Shown one piece after another: positions 50,745-59,507 of a stretch of 64,000 bases of DNA. The notes under the pieces were generated by a model. It searched no databases. It saw only the letters and a program-made list of their open reading frames with translations, and had not been told where the DNA came from. How positions within the stretch are numbered: the stretch's first letter is position 1; every line of letters begins with the position of its first letter. A program made the translations under genes and the position numbers. Origin of the DNA: Streptomyces sp. NBC_01498 (GTDB lineage: Bacteria > Actinomycetota > Actinomycetes > Streptomycetales > Streptomycetaceae); contig NZ_CP109598.1 in NCBI RefSeq assembly GCF_036327775.1, positions 744,001-808,000 of the forward strand, in the 5' to 3' direction.

Positions 50745-51560
50745 GTGACGCACGAGGTGCCGCAGCAGATCCCGTCGGCCGAGCCCGTTCTGGCCGGGGT
50801 ACGCAACTTCCGCGACGTGGGCGGTCTGCCCACGGTCGACGGGCGGCGCGTACGGTACGGACGGCTCTTCCGCAGCGGCCACCTCGCCCATGCCACCGCC
50901 GAGGACAGAGCGTTCCTCACGTCGCTGGGGCTGCATACGATCTTCGACTTCCGCAACGCGGCCGACCAGAAGCTCGACGGCCTGGACGTCGAACTGGCCG
51001 GCGTACGCAATGTGAACATCCCGCTCACCGACCCGGCCGACGGCACGGAGTTCTGGAAGATGGTCCGCCACGGGGATCTCGACCAGCTGCGGTCCATCCT
51101 CGCGGACGGCAAAGGGGTGTCCCGGATGACCGCTTCGTACCGTTCCATCATTCTGGACCGCACCGCCGAGCACCGGCGTGTGCTGCACGCGCTGGCGGAG
51201 GAGAGCCTGCCCGCGCTGATGCACTGCGCGGCGGGCAAGGACCGGGCCGGACTCTCGGTCGCGGTGTCGCTGCTCGCCGTGGGCGTGGAGCGGGACGCGA
51301 TCGAGGCCGACTATCTGAAGTCCAACGCCCCGGCCCGCCGGTATCTGGTGCGCCGCGGCGACCCGTCGCCCGAGGGAACGTCGCCGGAGGTGCTCGAACT
51401 GCTGGCGCCCCTCTTCGACGCGCGTGCCGTGTATCTCGAAACGGCGTTCACGACGATGGAGGAGACGTGGGGCAGCATCGACCGCTACCTCGCGGACGGG
51501 CTGGGGCTGACGGACGAGCGGCGCGAACGGCTGCGGGCACGCCTGGTCGACGAGGGGTAG
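50745..51560 (+). CDS. Tyrosine-protein phosphatase
   Basis: A 271-residue cytosolic phosphatase of the bacterial tyrosine/dual-specificity (Y_phosphatase3, MptpB-like) type. The P-loop is MHCAAGKDRAGLS (C-x5-R), and the N-terminus has the family block GVRNFRDVGGLPTVDG and RSGHLAHAT. It would dephosphorylate phospho-Tyr proteins or phosphoinositide-like substrates. GTG 50745 has GGAGGAG 5 nt upstream; the upstream in-frame segment is not coding. The 420 bp before it (to the riboswitch) contain no other gene. Confidence 0.88.
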   Translation: MTHEVPQQIPSAEPVLAGVRNFRDVGGLPTVDGRRVRYGRLFRSGHLAHATAEDRAFLTSLGLHTIFDFRNAADQKLDGLDVELAGVRNVNIPLTDPADGTEFWKMVRHGDLDQLRSILADGKGVSRMTASYRSIILDRTAEHRRVLHALAEESLPALMHCAAGKDRAGLSVAVSLLAVGVERDAIEADYLKSNAPARRYLVRRGDPSPEGTSPEVLELLAPLFDARAVYLETAFTTMEETWGSIDRYLADGLGLTDERRERLRARLVDEG

Positions 51561-51589
51561 TACGGCCCCGGGCGGGCGCCGGACAGGGC

Positions 51590-51910
<321 letters not shown>

Positions 51911-51950
51911 GGTGACGGCCTCTCTCGGTCCGGTGGTGGCTGACCGCAGG

Positions 51951-52574
51951 TCAGCGGCGGTGGGCCCCGCCCGGCAGGCACAGCTCGGCGACGGGACTGG
52001 TCAGCAGGGTGTGTACGAACAGCAGCTCGGCGCCGCCGGGGCCGGCCGCCGCGAGCCGGTGCGGTGTGGTCGAGTCGAAGTGGGCGCTGTCACCGGGGCC
52101 GAGGACATGGACGCCGTCCCCGAGGCCCAGCCTCAGCCGGCCCTCCAGGACATGGATCCACTCCTCGCCGGGATGGACCCGGACGAGGTCGCCCTGCGCC
52201 CCGTACGGCACGGTCACCCGCAGGGGCTGCATGGCCCGGCCGGAGGCGCTGCCCGCCCGGCGGTACGTCCAGCCGTCGGCCTCCACGGGTTCCGCGCGCG
52301 CCGCGCGGATCACGGGGTCGGACTCGGGCGGCACCTCTCCGAGCAGCTCGGAGACCGTCGTACCGTAGACGCGGGCCAGACCGAGCAGCATGGGCAGCGA
52401 GGGCTGCCTGCGCCCGGTTTCCAGCCGGGAGAGATGGGCCGGGGAGAGCCCGGCTCTCGCGGCGGCGGCCTCCAGGGTGAGGCTCCGGCCGCGCCGCAGC
52501 TCACGCAGGCGCGGGGCGACGTCCGGCAGGTCCTCTGCCGCCTCGGGTTCGCGGGCGTCGGCGGGAAGGTTCAT
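51951..52574 (-). CDS. XRE-family regulator with C-terminal cupin domain
   Basis: A 207-residue regulator. The HTH (about 20-75: RLRELRRGRSLTLEAAAARAG, SPAHLSRLETGRRQPSLPML) is followed by a cupin domain (about 110-200: VRVHPGEEWIHVLEGRLRL, GPGDSAHFDSTTPHRLAA). This architecture senses small ligands. It lies directly downstream of hpnO on the same strand, and a large inverted repeat of GAGGCAAG half-sites before its start is a likely autoregulatory operator. A DUF6126-like gene follows. From memory the same pair follows the hopanoid cluster in other Streptomyces, which suggests a lasting link. Confidence 0.87.
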   Translation of the reverse strand: MNLPADAREPEAAEDLPDVAPRLRELRRGRSLTLEAAAARAGLSPAHLSRLETGRRQPSLPMLLGLARVYGTTVSELLGEVPPESDPVIRAARAEPVEADGWTYRRAGSASGRAMQPLRVTVPYGAQGDLVRVHPGEEWIHVLEGRLRLGLGDGVHVLGPGDSAHFDSTTPHRLAAAGPGGAELLFVHTLLTSPVAELCLPGGAHRR

Positions 52575-52597
52575 GGGTCCATTCCGCCAGGAATTTT

Positions 52598-52630
52598 CCT
52601 CCGAGGCAAGTTCCTTGCCTCGGAGGCAAG
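52598..52630. promoter_or_regulatory. Candidate operator of the XRE-cupin regulator
   Basis: CCTCCGAGGCAAG (52598-52610) and its exact reverse complement (52614-52626) are separated by TTC; a third GAGGCAAG half-site is at 52623-52630. It lies 24 nt upstream of the XRE start. No U-run follows on either strand, so a protein site is more likely than a terminator. Confidence 0.6.
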
Positions 52631-52643
52631 AAACGGGTGTCTG

Positions 52644-54089
52644 TCAGCGCTGGGCGAGGGCCTGCTTCATCAGCGTCCGGCCGAAGTCCCACATCAGCCC
52701 ACCCCCGCGATGGGCGTCGTCCATCACCGCCGTGAACGCCGTCACGAAGCGGTCGACCTCCCGCTCCCCGACGTTCAGCGGGGGAATCAGCTTGATCACT
52801 TCCAGCCGGTCCCCGGAGACCTGGGTGAGGATGCGGTGCTTCTGGAGCAGCGGCACCACGACCATCTGCGCGAAGAGCCCCTTCCGGGCCGCCTGGAGCA
52901 TCGTCCAGCGGCTCCGCAGCCCGAGCGAGGCGGGCCGCCCGAACTCGATGCCGATCATCAGCCCCCGGCCGCGCACCTCGCGCAGCAGTTCGTACCGGTC
53001 GACCAGCGCGGCCAGCCGTGACCGCAGCAGATCACCGGTCGCCCCGGCGTTGGCGACGAGCCGCTCGTCCTCGATCACCGACAGGACCGCGAGACCGGCC
53101 GCCATCGCCTGGGCGTTGGAACCGAAGCTGGCCGAGTGGACCAGGACCCGGTCCATCGAGGAGTAGACCTTCTTGAAGATCCAGTCCTTGCCGAGGGTCG
53201 CGCCGACCGGCACATAGCCGCCGGAGAGCGCCTTGGCCACACACACCAGGTCCGGCTCGACGCCTTCCTCGTGCTGGTACGCGTAGAAGTCCCCGGTCCT
53301 GCCGAGCCCGCTCTGCACCTCGTCGGCGATCAGGAGCGCCCCGTGCCGGTGCAGCAACTCCTGTGCGGCCCGCAGGAATCCGGGCGGCGTGGCGTGCACG
53401 CCCTTGCCCTGGATCGGTTCGACCACGAAGCCCGCCACATCGCCTCGGGCCAACTCCCGCTCCAGGGAGTCGAGATCACCCATCTCCAGGGCGGTGTCGG
53501 GGAGCAGCGGGGCGAAGCCGTCGCGGAACCCTGCCTCGCCGTTGACGGAGAGCGAGCCCGTGGTCAGGCCGTGAAAGGCGTGGGAGCAGTAGAGAATCCT
53601 GGGCTTCCCGGTGGCGTACCGGGCGAACTTCAGGGCCGTCTCGACGGCTTCCGTACCGCTGTTGCCGAAGAAGACCCGGTCCAGGTGCGGGCTGTGGGCG
53701 AGCAGTCGCTCGGCGAGCAGGCCCGGCAGCGGCTGGCAGTCGAAACGGGTGAGATCGGCGAGCGAGGCGTCGAGGACGTCGTGCAGGGCCTTGCGTACGA
53801 CGGGGTGGTGGCGGCCGAGCCCCATCACGCCGAAGCCGGCGAGCATGTCGAGGTAGTCGTTGCCGTCGGCGTCCCAGAAGTAGGCGCCCTCGGCGCGTTC
53901 GTAGACCTTGTCGAAGCCGAGGGTGCGCAGCATGCGCGGGAGTTGGTGGTTGAGGTGCGCGGAGTGCAACTCGTAGCGTTCACCGCCGCGTTCGGCCAGC
54001 AGTGTCGCGAGGTCGAAGCCCTTGCCCGGGGCGGGTGCCGCCCGGGGCCCGGTCTTCCCGGCCGTCACGTGCTCCGCGGACTCCGTCAT
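52644..54089 (-). CDS. hpnO: Class III aminotransferase, probable aminobacteriohopanetriol synthase HpnO
   Basis: A 481-residue PLP-dependent class III aminotransferase. Key motifs are FFGNSGTEAVETALKFAR, the cofactor Asp region LLIADEVQSGLGRTG and the PLP lysine in CVAKALSGGYVP (about K286). The N-terminus (FDLATLLAERGGERYELHSA) and the gene's position after hpnH identify it as HpnO, which aminates the C35 position to give 35-aminobacteriohopanetriol. It is separated from hpnH by 160 bp containing a hairpin, so it may be transcribed partly on its own. The ribosome site is weak. Confidence 0.88.
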   Translation of the reverse strand: MTESAEHVTAGKTGPRAAPAPGKGFDLATLLAERGGERYELHSAHLNHQLPRMLRTLGFDKVYERAEGAYFWDADGNDYLDMLAGFGVMGLGRHHPVVRKALHDVLDASLADLTRFDCQPLPGLLAERLLAHSPHLDRVFFGNSGTEAVETALKFARYATGKPRILYCSHAFHGLTTGSLSVNGEAGFRDGFAPLLPDTALEMGDLDSLERELARGDVAGFVVEPIQGKGVHATPPGFLRAAQELLHRHGALLIADEVQSGLGRTGDFYAYQHEEGVEPDLVCVAKALSGGYVPVGATLGKDWIFKKVYSSMDRVLVHSASFGSNAQAMAAGLAVLSVIEDERLVANAGATGDLLRSRLAALVDRYELLREVRGRGLMIGIEFGRPASLGLRSRWTMLQAARKGLFAQMVVVPLLQKHRILTQVSGDRLEVIKLIPPLNVGEREVDRFVTAFTAVMDDAHRGGGLMWDFGRTLMKQALAQR

Positions 54090-54170
54090 GCCGTCATCCC
54101 GTCGTCTCCTCGCTGTGTCCTCGTACCGCGCGGTGCCGTGCGGCACGGCCGGTGGCCGCGCGCGGCCGAC

Positions 54171-54204
54171 GGAGGGGCGGGCGGCGGTGGCCGCCCTCCC
54201 CTCC
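54171..54204. terminator. Hairpin between hpnH and hpnO
   Basis: GGAGGGGCGGGCGGC (54171-54185) pairs with 54190-54204 with one mismatch around GGTG. It may attenuate transcription between the two genes. Confidence 0.5.
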
Positions 54205-54249
54205 GCCGACCGGGACGTCACGCGCCGCCGGTCGTACGCCGCACGGGTC

Positions 54250-55269
54250 TCACGTGCCGCCGCTGACCGTCTCCCGTACCGCTCGCAGCGACTCCTTGAG
54301 GGAGCCCATGGTGGCGAGCACGGCCGTCGGTTCGTAGCCGCAGTGCGCCATGCAGTTGGCGCAGCGCGGGTCCTTGCCCCGGCCGTACTTGTCCCAGTCG
54401 GTCTCCTCGACGAGTTCCTTGTACGTCGGGACGTACCCGTCGCTCATCAGGTAGCAGGGGCGCTGCCAGCCGAAGAGCGAGTAGTTGGGGATCGCCCAGG
54501 CCGTGCACGGGAAGTCGGCCTTGCCCTCCAGGAAGTCCAGGAAGAGCGGGGAGTGGTTGAGGCGCCAGCGGCTCCTGTTGCCGCCGGAGAACGCCTTCTT
54601 GAACAGTTCCCGCGTCTGCTCGACGCCCAGGAAGTGCTCCTGGTCGGGCGCCTTCTCGTAGGCGTACGCGGGCGAGATCATCATCTCGTCGACCTTCAGG
54701 TCGTCGTTGAGGTAGTTGAGGACCTCGATGATGGTCTGCGGGGTGTCGGTGTTGAAGAACGTGGAGTTGGTGGTGACACGGAAGCCGCGCTTCTTGGCTT
54801 CCTTCATCGCCTCCACCGCCTCGTCGAAGACCCCTTCCTTGGCGACGGACTCGTCGTGCCGCTCGCGCAGGCCGTCGATGTGCACGGCGAACGCGAAGTA
54901 CGGGGACGGCGTGAACTTGTCCATCTTCTTGCGCATCAGCATCGCGTTGGTGCAGAGGAAGACGTACTTCTTCTTGGCGACCAACTGCCGGACGATCTCG
55001 TCGATCTGAGGATGCATCAGCGGCTCGCCGCCGGCGATGGAGACCATCGGTGCCCCGGATTCGAGCACCGCCCCCACCGCCTGTGCCACGGGCATGCGCT
55101 GCTTCAGGACCCCTGCCGGGTGCTGGATCTTGCCGCAGCCCTCACAGGCGAGATTGCACGCGAAGAGCGGTTCCAGCTCGACGATGAGCGGGAACTTCTC
55201 ACGCTTGCGGAGCTTCTGTTCAACGAGATACGTCCCGACCCTGATGGTCTGGCGGAGCGGCATGGCCAT
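54250..55269 (-). CDS. hpnH: Adenosyl-hopene transferase HpnH (radical SAM)
   Basis: A 339-residue radical SAM enzyme with CNLACEGC (C38, C42, C45), the SAM-binding SIAGGEPLMHP and a SPASM-like C-terminal cysteine set (RPCYLMSDGYVPTYKEL, DPRCANCMAHCGYEP). HpnH joins the 5'-deoxyadenosyl group to hopene, giving adenosylhopane, the first side-chain step. ATG 55269 has GGAGGTGA 6 nt upstream and lies 5 nt after the hpnG stop. Length and motifs agree with the family. Confidence 0.95.
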   Translation of the reverse strand: MAMPLRQTIRVGTYLVEQKLRKREKFPLIVELEPLFACNLACEGCGKIQHPAGVLKQRMPVAQAVGAVLESGAPMVSIAGGEPLMHPQIDEIVRQLVAKKKYVFLCTNAMLMRKKMDKFTPSPYFAFAVHIDGLRERHDESVAKEGVFDEAVEAMKEAKKRGFRVTTNSTFFNTDTPQTIIEVLNYLNDDLKVDEMMISPAYAYEKAPDQEHFLGVEQTRELFKKAFSGGNRSRWRLNHSPLFLDFLEGKADFPCTAWAIPNYSLFGWQRPCYLMSDGYVPTYKELVEETDWDKYGRGKDPRCANCMAHCGYEPTAVLATMGSLKESLRAVRETVSGGT

Positions 55270-55274
55270 CGAGC

Positions 55275-56045
55275 TCACCTCCTGGGGAGCAGCAAAGAAC
55301 GGTGCCATTCAAGAAAAGCCGGAATGACGGCACGAAGGACACGGAAAGCTGATATTCCACCGCTGACCGTGCCAATACGGACCAGTTCGTGCTCCGGGGC
55401 GTCCACGACCACCCGTACGGCGGCAACGGGGCGGGCTCCGGCGCGCAGCGCGCTGCGGAGCGTGGCGGCGGACTCCATGTCCACCGCGACGGCTCCGGTG
55501 GCGCGCAGCGCGGCCCGTTCGGGGCCGCGCACCACATGGCCGGAGCCGGTGAGCGGGCCGGTGTGGACGCCGCGGCCGGGCAGTGCGCGGGTCAGCGCCT
55601 CGACGAGCAGGGCCGTTCCCGTGCAGGGCGTGACGCCGTGGGGGTCCCGGGTCTCGTCGGCGACGACCAGGTCCCCCGGTCTCATGCCCGGGACAAGTCC
55701 GGCGCAGAATCCGGACGCGATGACGGCCGCGTTCCGGTGCCGGTCCGTTCCGAGCGCCCGCGCCGTCGCACGCTCGGCGTTCGCGGGGCCCATGCCGGTA
55801 CGGAGCACGGAGACGGGCCCGGTGGGGTCCTGCCCCGCCCGGCCGATGCGGGGCGCGCCGCGCAGGGCCAGCCGCTCGATGCCGAGCGCGCAGGCGATCA
55901 GCAGGGGCAGCGGGGCCGGGTGCGCGGAGCGGCCGGGCCGGTCGTCCCGGCCGCCGGGGTGGATGCCGGGGTGGATGCCGGGGTACGGCGGGCCGGCCGG
56001 GTCCTCGTCCTCGGCGGGCCCGGCTCCGTCCGGGGCGGAGCCCAT
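55275..56045 (-). CDS. hpnG: Adenosylhopane nucleosidase-like phosphorylase HpnG
   Basis: A 256-residue member of the nucleoside phosphorylase/nucleosidase family (VLRTGMGPANAERATARAL, IASGFCAGLVPGMRPGDLVVA by its ends, AVDMESAATLRSAL). HpnG removes adenine from adenosylhopane to give ribosylhopane. The ATG shares a base with the shc stop (TGATG). The N-terminal 35 residues are low-complexity, including HPGIHPGIHPGG from a 15-bp tandem repeat (about 55959-55990), and are not part of the fold. Confidence 0.88.
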   Translation of the reverse strand: MGSAPDGAGPAEDEDPAGPPYPGIHPGIHPGGRDDRPGRSAHPAPLPLLIACALGIERLALRGAPRIGRAGQDPTGPVSVLRTGMGPANAERATARALGTDRHRNAAVIASGFCAGLVPGMRPGDLVVADETRDPHGVTPCTGTALLVEALTRALPGRGVHTGPLTGSGHVVRGPERAALRATGAVAVDMESAATLRSALRAGARPVAAVRVVVDAPEHELVRIGTVSGGISAFRVLRAVIPAFLEWHRSLLLPRR

Positions 56046-58120
56046 CAGACCCTCTCGCGGGCGTCCGCCCGGCCGCCGCCGAGGCGCTCCCCGGCGAGGG
56101 GTGTCCGGATGGTCGTCCCGAGCGGTTCGGCGCTTGCCGGGGCGCGGTCCGCGAACGGCTCCCCGTTGACGTACCGGCCGAGCGCCGTGAGCGGGAACAC
56201 CTGCCGGTAGAGGTGGTAGTTGATGGAGAAGTCCCACGGGAAGCCGGTGCCGGTGAAGTGCGGCTCGTCCCAGGAGCCGTCCTCGCGCTGCGCCTCGGCC
56301 AGCCAGGCCACGCCGCGCTCGACGGCCGGGGTGTCGCGCCGCCCGGCGGCGAGGAGCACGAGCAGCGCCCACGCGGTCTGGGAGGGCGTCGACCCGCCGT
56401 GCCCGATCCAGGTCTCCTCGCGGTACGAACGCAGGTCCTCGCCCCAGCCGCCGTCGTCGTTCTGCACGGACTCGGTCCAGCGGACGGCGCGGCGGATCGC
56501 CGGGTGGGTCGTGGGCAGCCCGGCCGCGACGAGCGCGGGGACCACGGACCCGGTCCCGTAGACGTAGTTGACGCCCCAGCGGCCGAACCAGGAGCCGTTC
56601 GGCTCCTGTTCGGCCAGCAGCCACTCGATGCCGCGCCGGGTGTCGGGGTGCCGGCCCAGGCCCTCGTACGCCAGCATCTCCACGACGTGCGCGGTGACGT
56701 CGGCCGACGGCGGGTCGATGACCTCGCCGAAGTCGCAGAACGGCAGCCGGTTGGGGAGCCGGCTCACGTTGTCGGCGTCGAAGGCGCCCCAGGCGCCGTT
56801 CTTGGACTGCATGCCGAGCGTCCAGCGCACACCGCGCTCGACGGCCCGGTTCATCCGCGCGGTGTCCGGGTGGGTGACGCGGCGCAGGGCGAGGATGACC
56901 TCGGCGGTGTCGTCGATGTCCGGGTAGTTGTCGTTGTGGAACTCGAACGCCCAGCCGCCGGGGGCGAGATGGGGTCTGCGGACGGCCCAGTCGCCGGAGC
57001 GGGTGATCTGCTCGTCCAGCATCCAGCCGGCGGCCCTGACGAGCGCGGGGTGGTCCGGGCCGACGCCCGCGTCGGCGAGTGCGATCGTGGCGAGGCAGGT
57101 GTCCCACACCGGGGACTGGCACGCCTCGATCATGCGTGAGCCGTCCTCGCGCCAGACGGCGAACCGGTCGAGCGATTCGAGTCCGGCGCGCATGACCGGG
57201 TGCCCGATGTCGTAGCCCAGCAGATGCAGGGCGATGACCGAGTAGACGGCGGGGGGCTGGATGCCGCCCCAACAGCCGTCGTTCTCCTGGCGTTCGACGA
57301 TCCAGCGGGCCGCCGCGTTCATCGCCGCGCGGCGCAGGGCGCGCGGCGCGACCTTGCGGTACAGGTGCAGCGCCTTGTCGGCGCGCTGGAAGAGTCCGCC
57401 CCAACTGACCGCCGGGGCAAGGGGCTTGGTAGGGTTCGGACGATCGGTATCCGTGTGCAGTTCGTCCAGCGCGAACGGCGCGGGGCGGACGGGGCGCAGT
57501 GCCGAGACGATCGTGAGCGGCACGATGGTCTGCCGTGCCCAGCAGCCGAACGAGTAGATGTTCAGCGGGAACCACCGCGGCAGGAAGATCAGTTCGGGTG
57601 GCACCTCCGGCAGGTCGTCCCATCTCCACCAGCCGAAGAGCGCGAGCCAGATCCGGGTGAAGACCCGGCTCTCCGCGATGCCGCCGTGTTCTCTGATCCA
57701 GGCGGCGGCGCGCGCCATGTGGGGGTCGTCGGGTCTGTCCCCGGCGAGCCGCAGCGCGACGTACGCCTCGACGGTCGTGGAGAGTTCACCGGGTCCGCCG
57801 TGGAAGGTGGCCCAGGTTCCGTCGGCCCGCTGTTCGCCCCGGATGAACCGGCCGGCCGCCTCGGTGGTTCCCCGGTCGCGCACCCCGAGGAACTGACGGA
57901 GCAGCAGATCCTCGGCGTCCATGGTCACATTGGTCTCCAGGTCGCCCTTCCACCAGCCCTGGGCGTCCTGTTGGCCGAGCAGATGCTCGACGGACCGTGC
58001 GGTGGCACGGCGTGCGGCCTCTTCGATGTCGTCGGGGGTGGAAGTGGTGTCGGCCGGTCCGCTCGCCCCGGCGGCACGGGGTCCCACGAACCCGGTGCCT
58101 CCGTCGGTCGTCGCTGTCAT
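56045..58120 (-). CDS. shc: Squalene-hopene cyclase
   Basis: A 691-residue squalene-hopene cyclase, full length. The catalytic DxDD motif is PDIDDTAEV (about residues 401-404), and many QW-type repeats are visible (GTWATFHGGPGELS, GCWGGIQPPAVYS, GAWGAFDADN, GSWFGRWGVNYVYG, GGWGEDLRSY, GSWDEPHFTGTGFP). It is a membrane-associated enzyme that cyclises squalene to hopene or hopanol. The ATG has AAGGGG close upstream. It follows the polyprenyl synthase gene by 143 bp. Confidence 0.96.
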   Translation of the reverse strand: MTATTDGGTGFVGPRAAGASGPADTTSTPDDIEEAARRATARSVEHLLGQQDAQGWWKGDLETNVTMDAEDLLLRQFLGVRDRGTTEAAGRFIRGEQRADGTWATFHGGPGELSTTVEAYVALRLAGDRPDDPHMARAAAWIREHGGIAESRVFTRIWLALFGWWRWDDLPEVPPELIFLPRWFPLNIYSFGCWARQTIVPLTIVSALRPVRPAPFALDELHTDTDRPNPTKPLAPAVSWGGLFQRADKALHLYRKVAPRALRRAAMNAAARWIVERQENDGCWGGIQPPAVYSVIALHLLGYDIGHPVMRAGLESLDRFAVWREDGSRMIEACQSPVWDTCLATIALADAGVGPDHPALVRAAGWMLDEQITRSGDWAVRRPHLAPGGWAFEFHNDNYPDIDDTAEVILALRRVTHPDTARMNRAVERGVRWTLGMQSKNGAWGAFDADNVSRLPNRLPFCDFGEVIDPPSADVTAHVVEMLAYEGLGRHPDTRRGIEWLLAEQEPNGSWFGRWGVNYVYGTGSVVPALVAAGLPTTHPAIRRAVRWTESVQNDDGGWGEDLRSYREETWIGHGGSTPSQTAWALLVLLAAGRRDTPAVERGVAWLAEAQREDGSWDEPHFTGTGFPWDFSINYHLYRQVFPLTALGRYVNGEPFADRAPASAEPLGTTIRTPLAGERLGGGRADARERV

Positions 58121-58263
58121 GGCTTCCCCTTAGTGCAGTTGGTCGTCTGCTGTGCTGGGGTCTCCGTCGTCCGCCGGACCTGTGCGGTCCGGTGAACGGC
58201 GACTGCGGAGGCCGACGGTGGGTCAGCCTCCGGTGGGCGTGGATATGCGAGGGGTGATGGTGA

Positions 58264-59331
58264 TCACCTCTTTCGTACGACGACGAAGTCCGCGAGTGCG
58301 ACGAGCTGCGCGCGGACCCGTTCGGGCATGTCGACCCCGTTCAGGGCCTCCAGGGCGACGGTGTGCTGTCTGCGGGCCTCCTGGGAGGTCCACTCCCGGC
58401 CGCCCGCCTCCTCGATGAGGGCGGCCCTGGTGGCGAACTCCTGCTCGGAGAAGTGGGCGAGGTCGTTGCTCTTGGCGTCGGCGGCGAGCAGTTCACCGAG
58501 CCGTCGCGAGGCGGGGCCTCCGGCGGCGAGCGCGGCGACGACCGGCAGGGACTTCTTGCGCTGGCGCAGGTCGCTCCAGGTCTGCTTGCCGGTGGCGACG
58601 GGGTCGCCCCAGATGCCGAGCAGGTCGTCGACGGCCTGGAAGGCGAGGCCGAGGTGGTGGCCGTACGCCTCCAGGACGTCGGCGGTCCGGTCGTCGGCGC
58701 CGCCGAGGACGGCGCCGATGGAGACGGCGCAGGCGAGGAGGGCGCCCGTCTTGTTGCCCTCCATCTCCAGGCACTCCTCGACGGTGACCCGCTCGCGGTG
58801 CTCGAAGGAGATGTCCTGGGCCTGGCCGTCGATCAGTTTGCGGGTGGCGGTGGTGAGGCGGCGGGTGGCGCGGCCCGCCTCGACGGTGCCGAGCTCCAGC
58901 AGGATCTCGTTGGCGAGGGCGAAGAGGGCGTCGCCGACGAGGATCGCCTGGGCGGGGCCGTGCGCCTTCCACACGGTGTCGCGGTGGCGGCGCTGCTCGT
59001 CGCCGTCCATCAGATCGTCGTGCAGCAGCGAGAAGTTGTGGACGAGTTCCACGGCGACGGCGCCGGGGATGCCGGTCTCGCCCGGCGCTCCGGCGGCCTC
59101 GGCGGACAGCAGGGCGAGCGCGGGGCGTACGGCCTTGCCGCCGTCGCCGTCGGCGGGCCGGCCCTCGGCGTCGATCCAGCCGAAGTGGTAGGCGGCGACG
59201 CTGTCCATCGGGGCCGCGAGACGGCCGACGGCCGCCCGCAACACCGGGGTGGACAGGGCACGGCCGCGCTCCAGCAGCGCGAAGACGTCCGCAGTGTCGA
59301 CAGCGGGGTTCGCGGGGGGCACAGTCGCCAC
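58264..59331 (-). CDS. Polyprenyl diphosphate synthase of the hopanoid cluster
   Basis: A trans-prenyltransferase of 355 residues from GTG 59331. The first Asp-rich motif is LLHDDLMDGDE (about 105) and the second is FQAVDDLLGIWGD, with GGKAVRPALALL upstream. It should make farnesyl diphosphate for HpnCD. GTG 59331 has an AGAGGAGAG ribosome site; but ATG 59511 also has GGGAGG, overlaps the hpnE stop (ATGA) and is in frame, adding a 60-residue Thr/Ser-rich extension. Which is used cannot be decided from sequence. Confidence 0.88.
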   Translation of the reverse strand: MATVPPANPAVDTADVFALLERGRALSTPVLRAAVGRLAAPMDSVAAYHFGWIDAEGRPADGDGGKAVRPALALLSAEAAGAPGETGIPGAVAVELVHNFSLLHDDLMDGDEQRRHRDTVWKAHGPAQAILVGDALFALANEILLELGTVEAGRATRRLTTATRKLIDGQAQDISFEHRERVTVEECLEMEGNKTGALLACAVSIGAVLGGADDRTADVLEAYGHHLGLAFQAVDDLLGIWGDPVATGKQTWSDLRQRKKSLPVVAALAAGGPASRRLGELLAADAKSNDLAHFSEQEFATRAALIEEAGGREWTSQEARRQHTVALEALNGVDMPERVRAQLVALADFVVVRKR

Positions 59332-59507
59332 GGTCTCTCCTCTTTTCGCAGTACTCATGGGTCCCGTACGCGCCGTGGCCGTACTCGTCGTCACCGTGCT
59401 CGTGTTCAGCGTGCCGGTCCTGGTGGTGCTGGTGGTACTGGTGCTCGGGGTGGTGCCGGTGCTCGTGGCCGACGTCGTCGTCGTGCCCGGTACGGCGGCG
59501 TCCGGCC

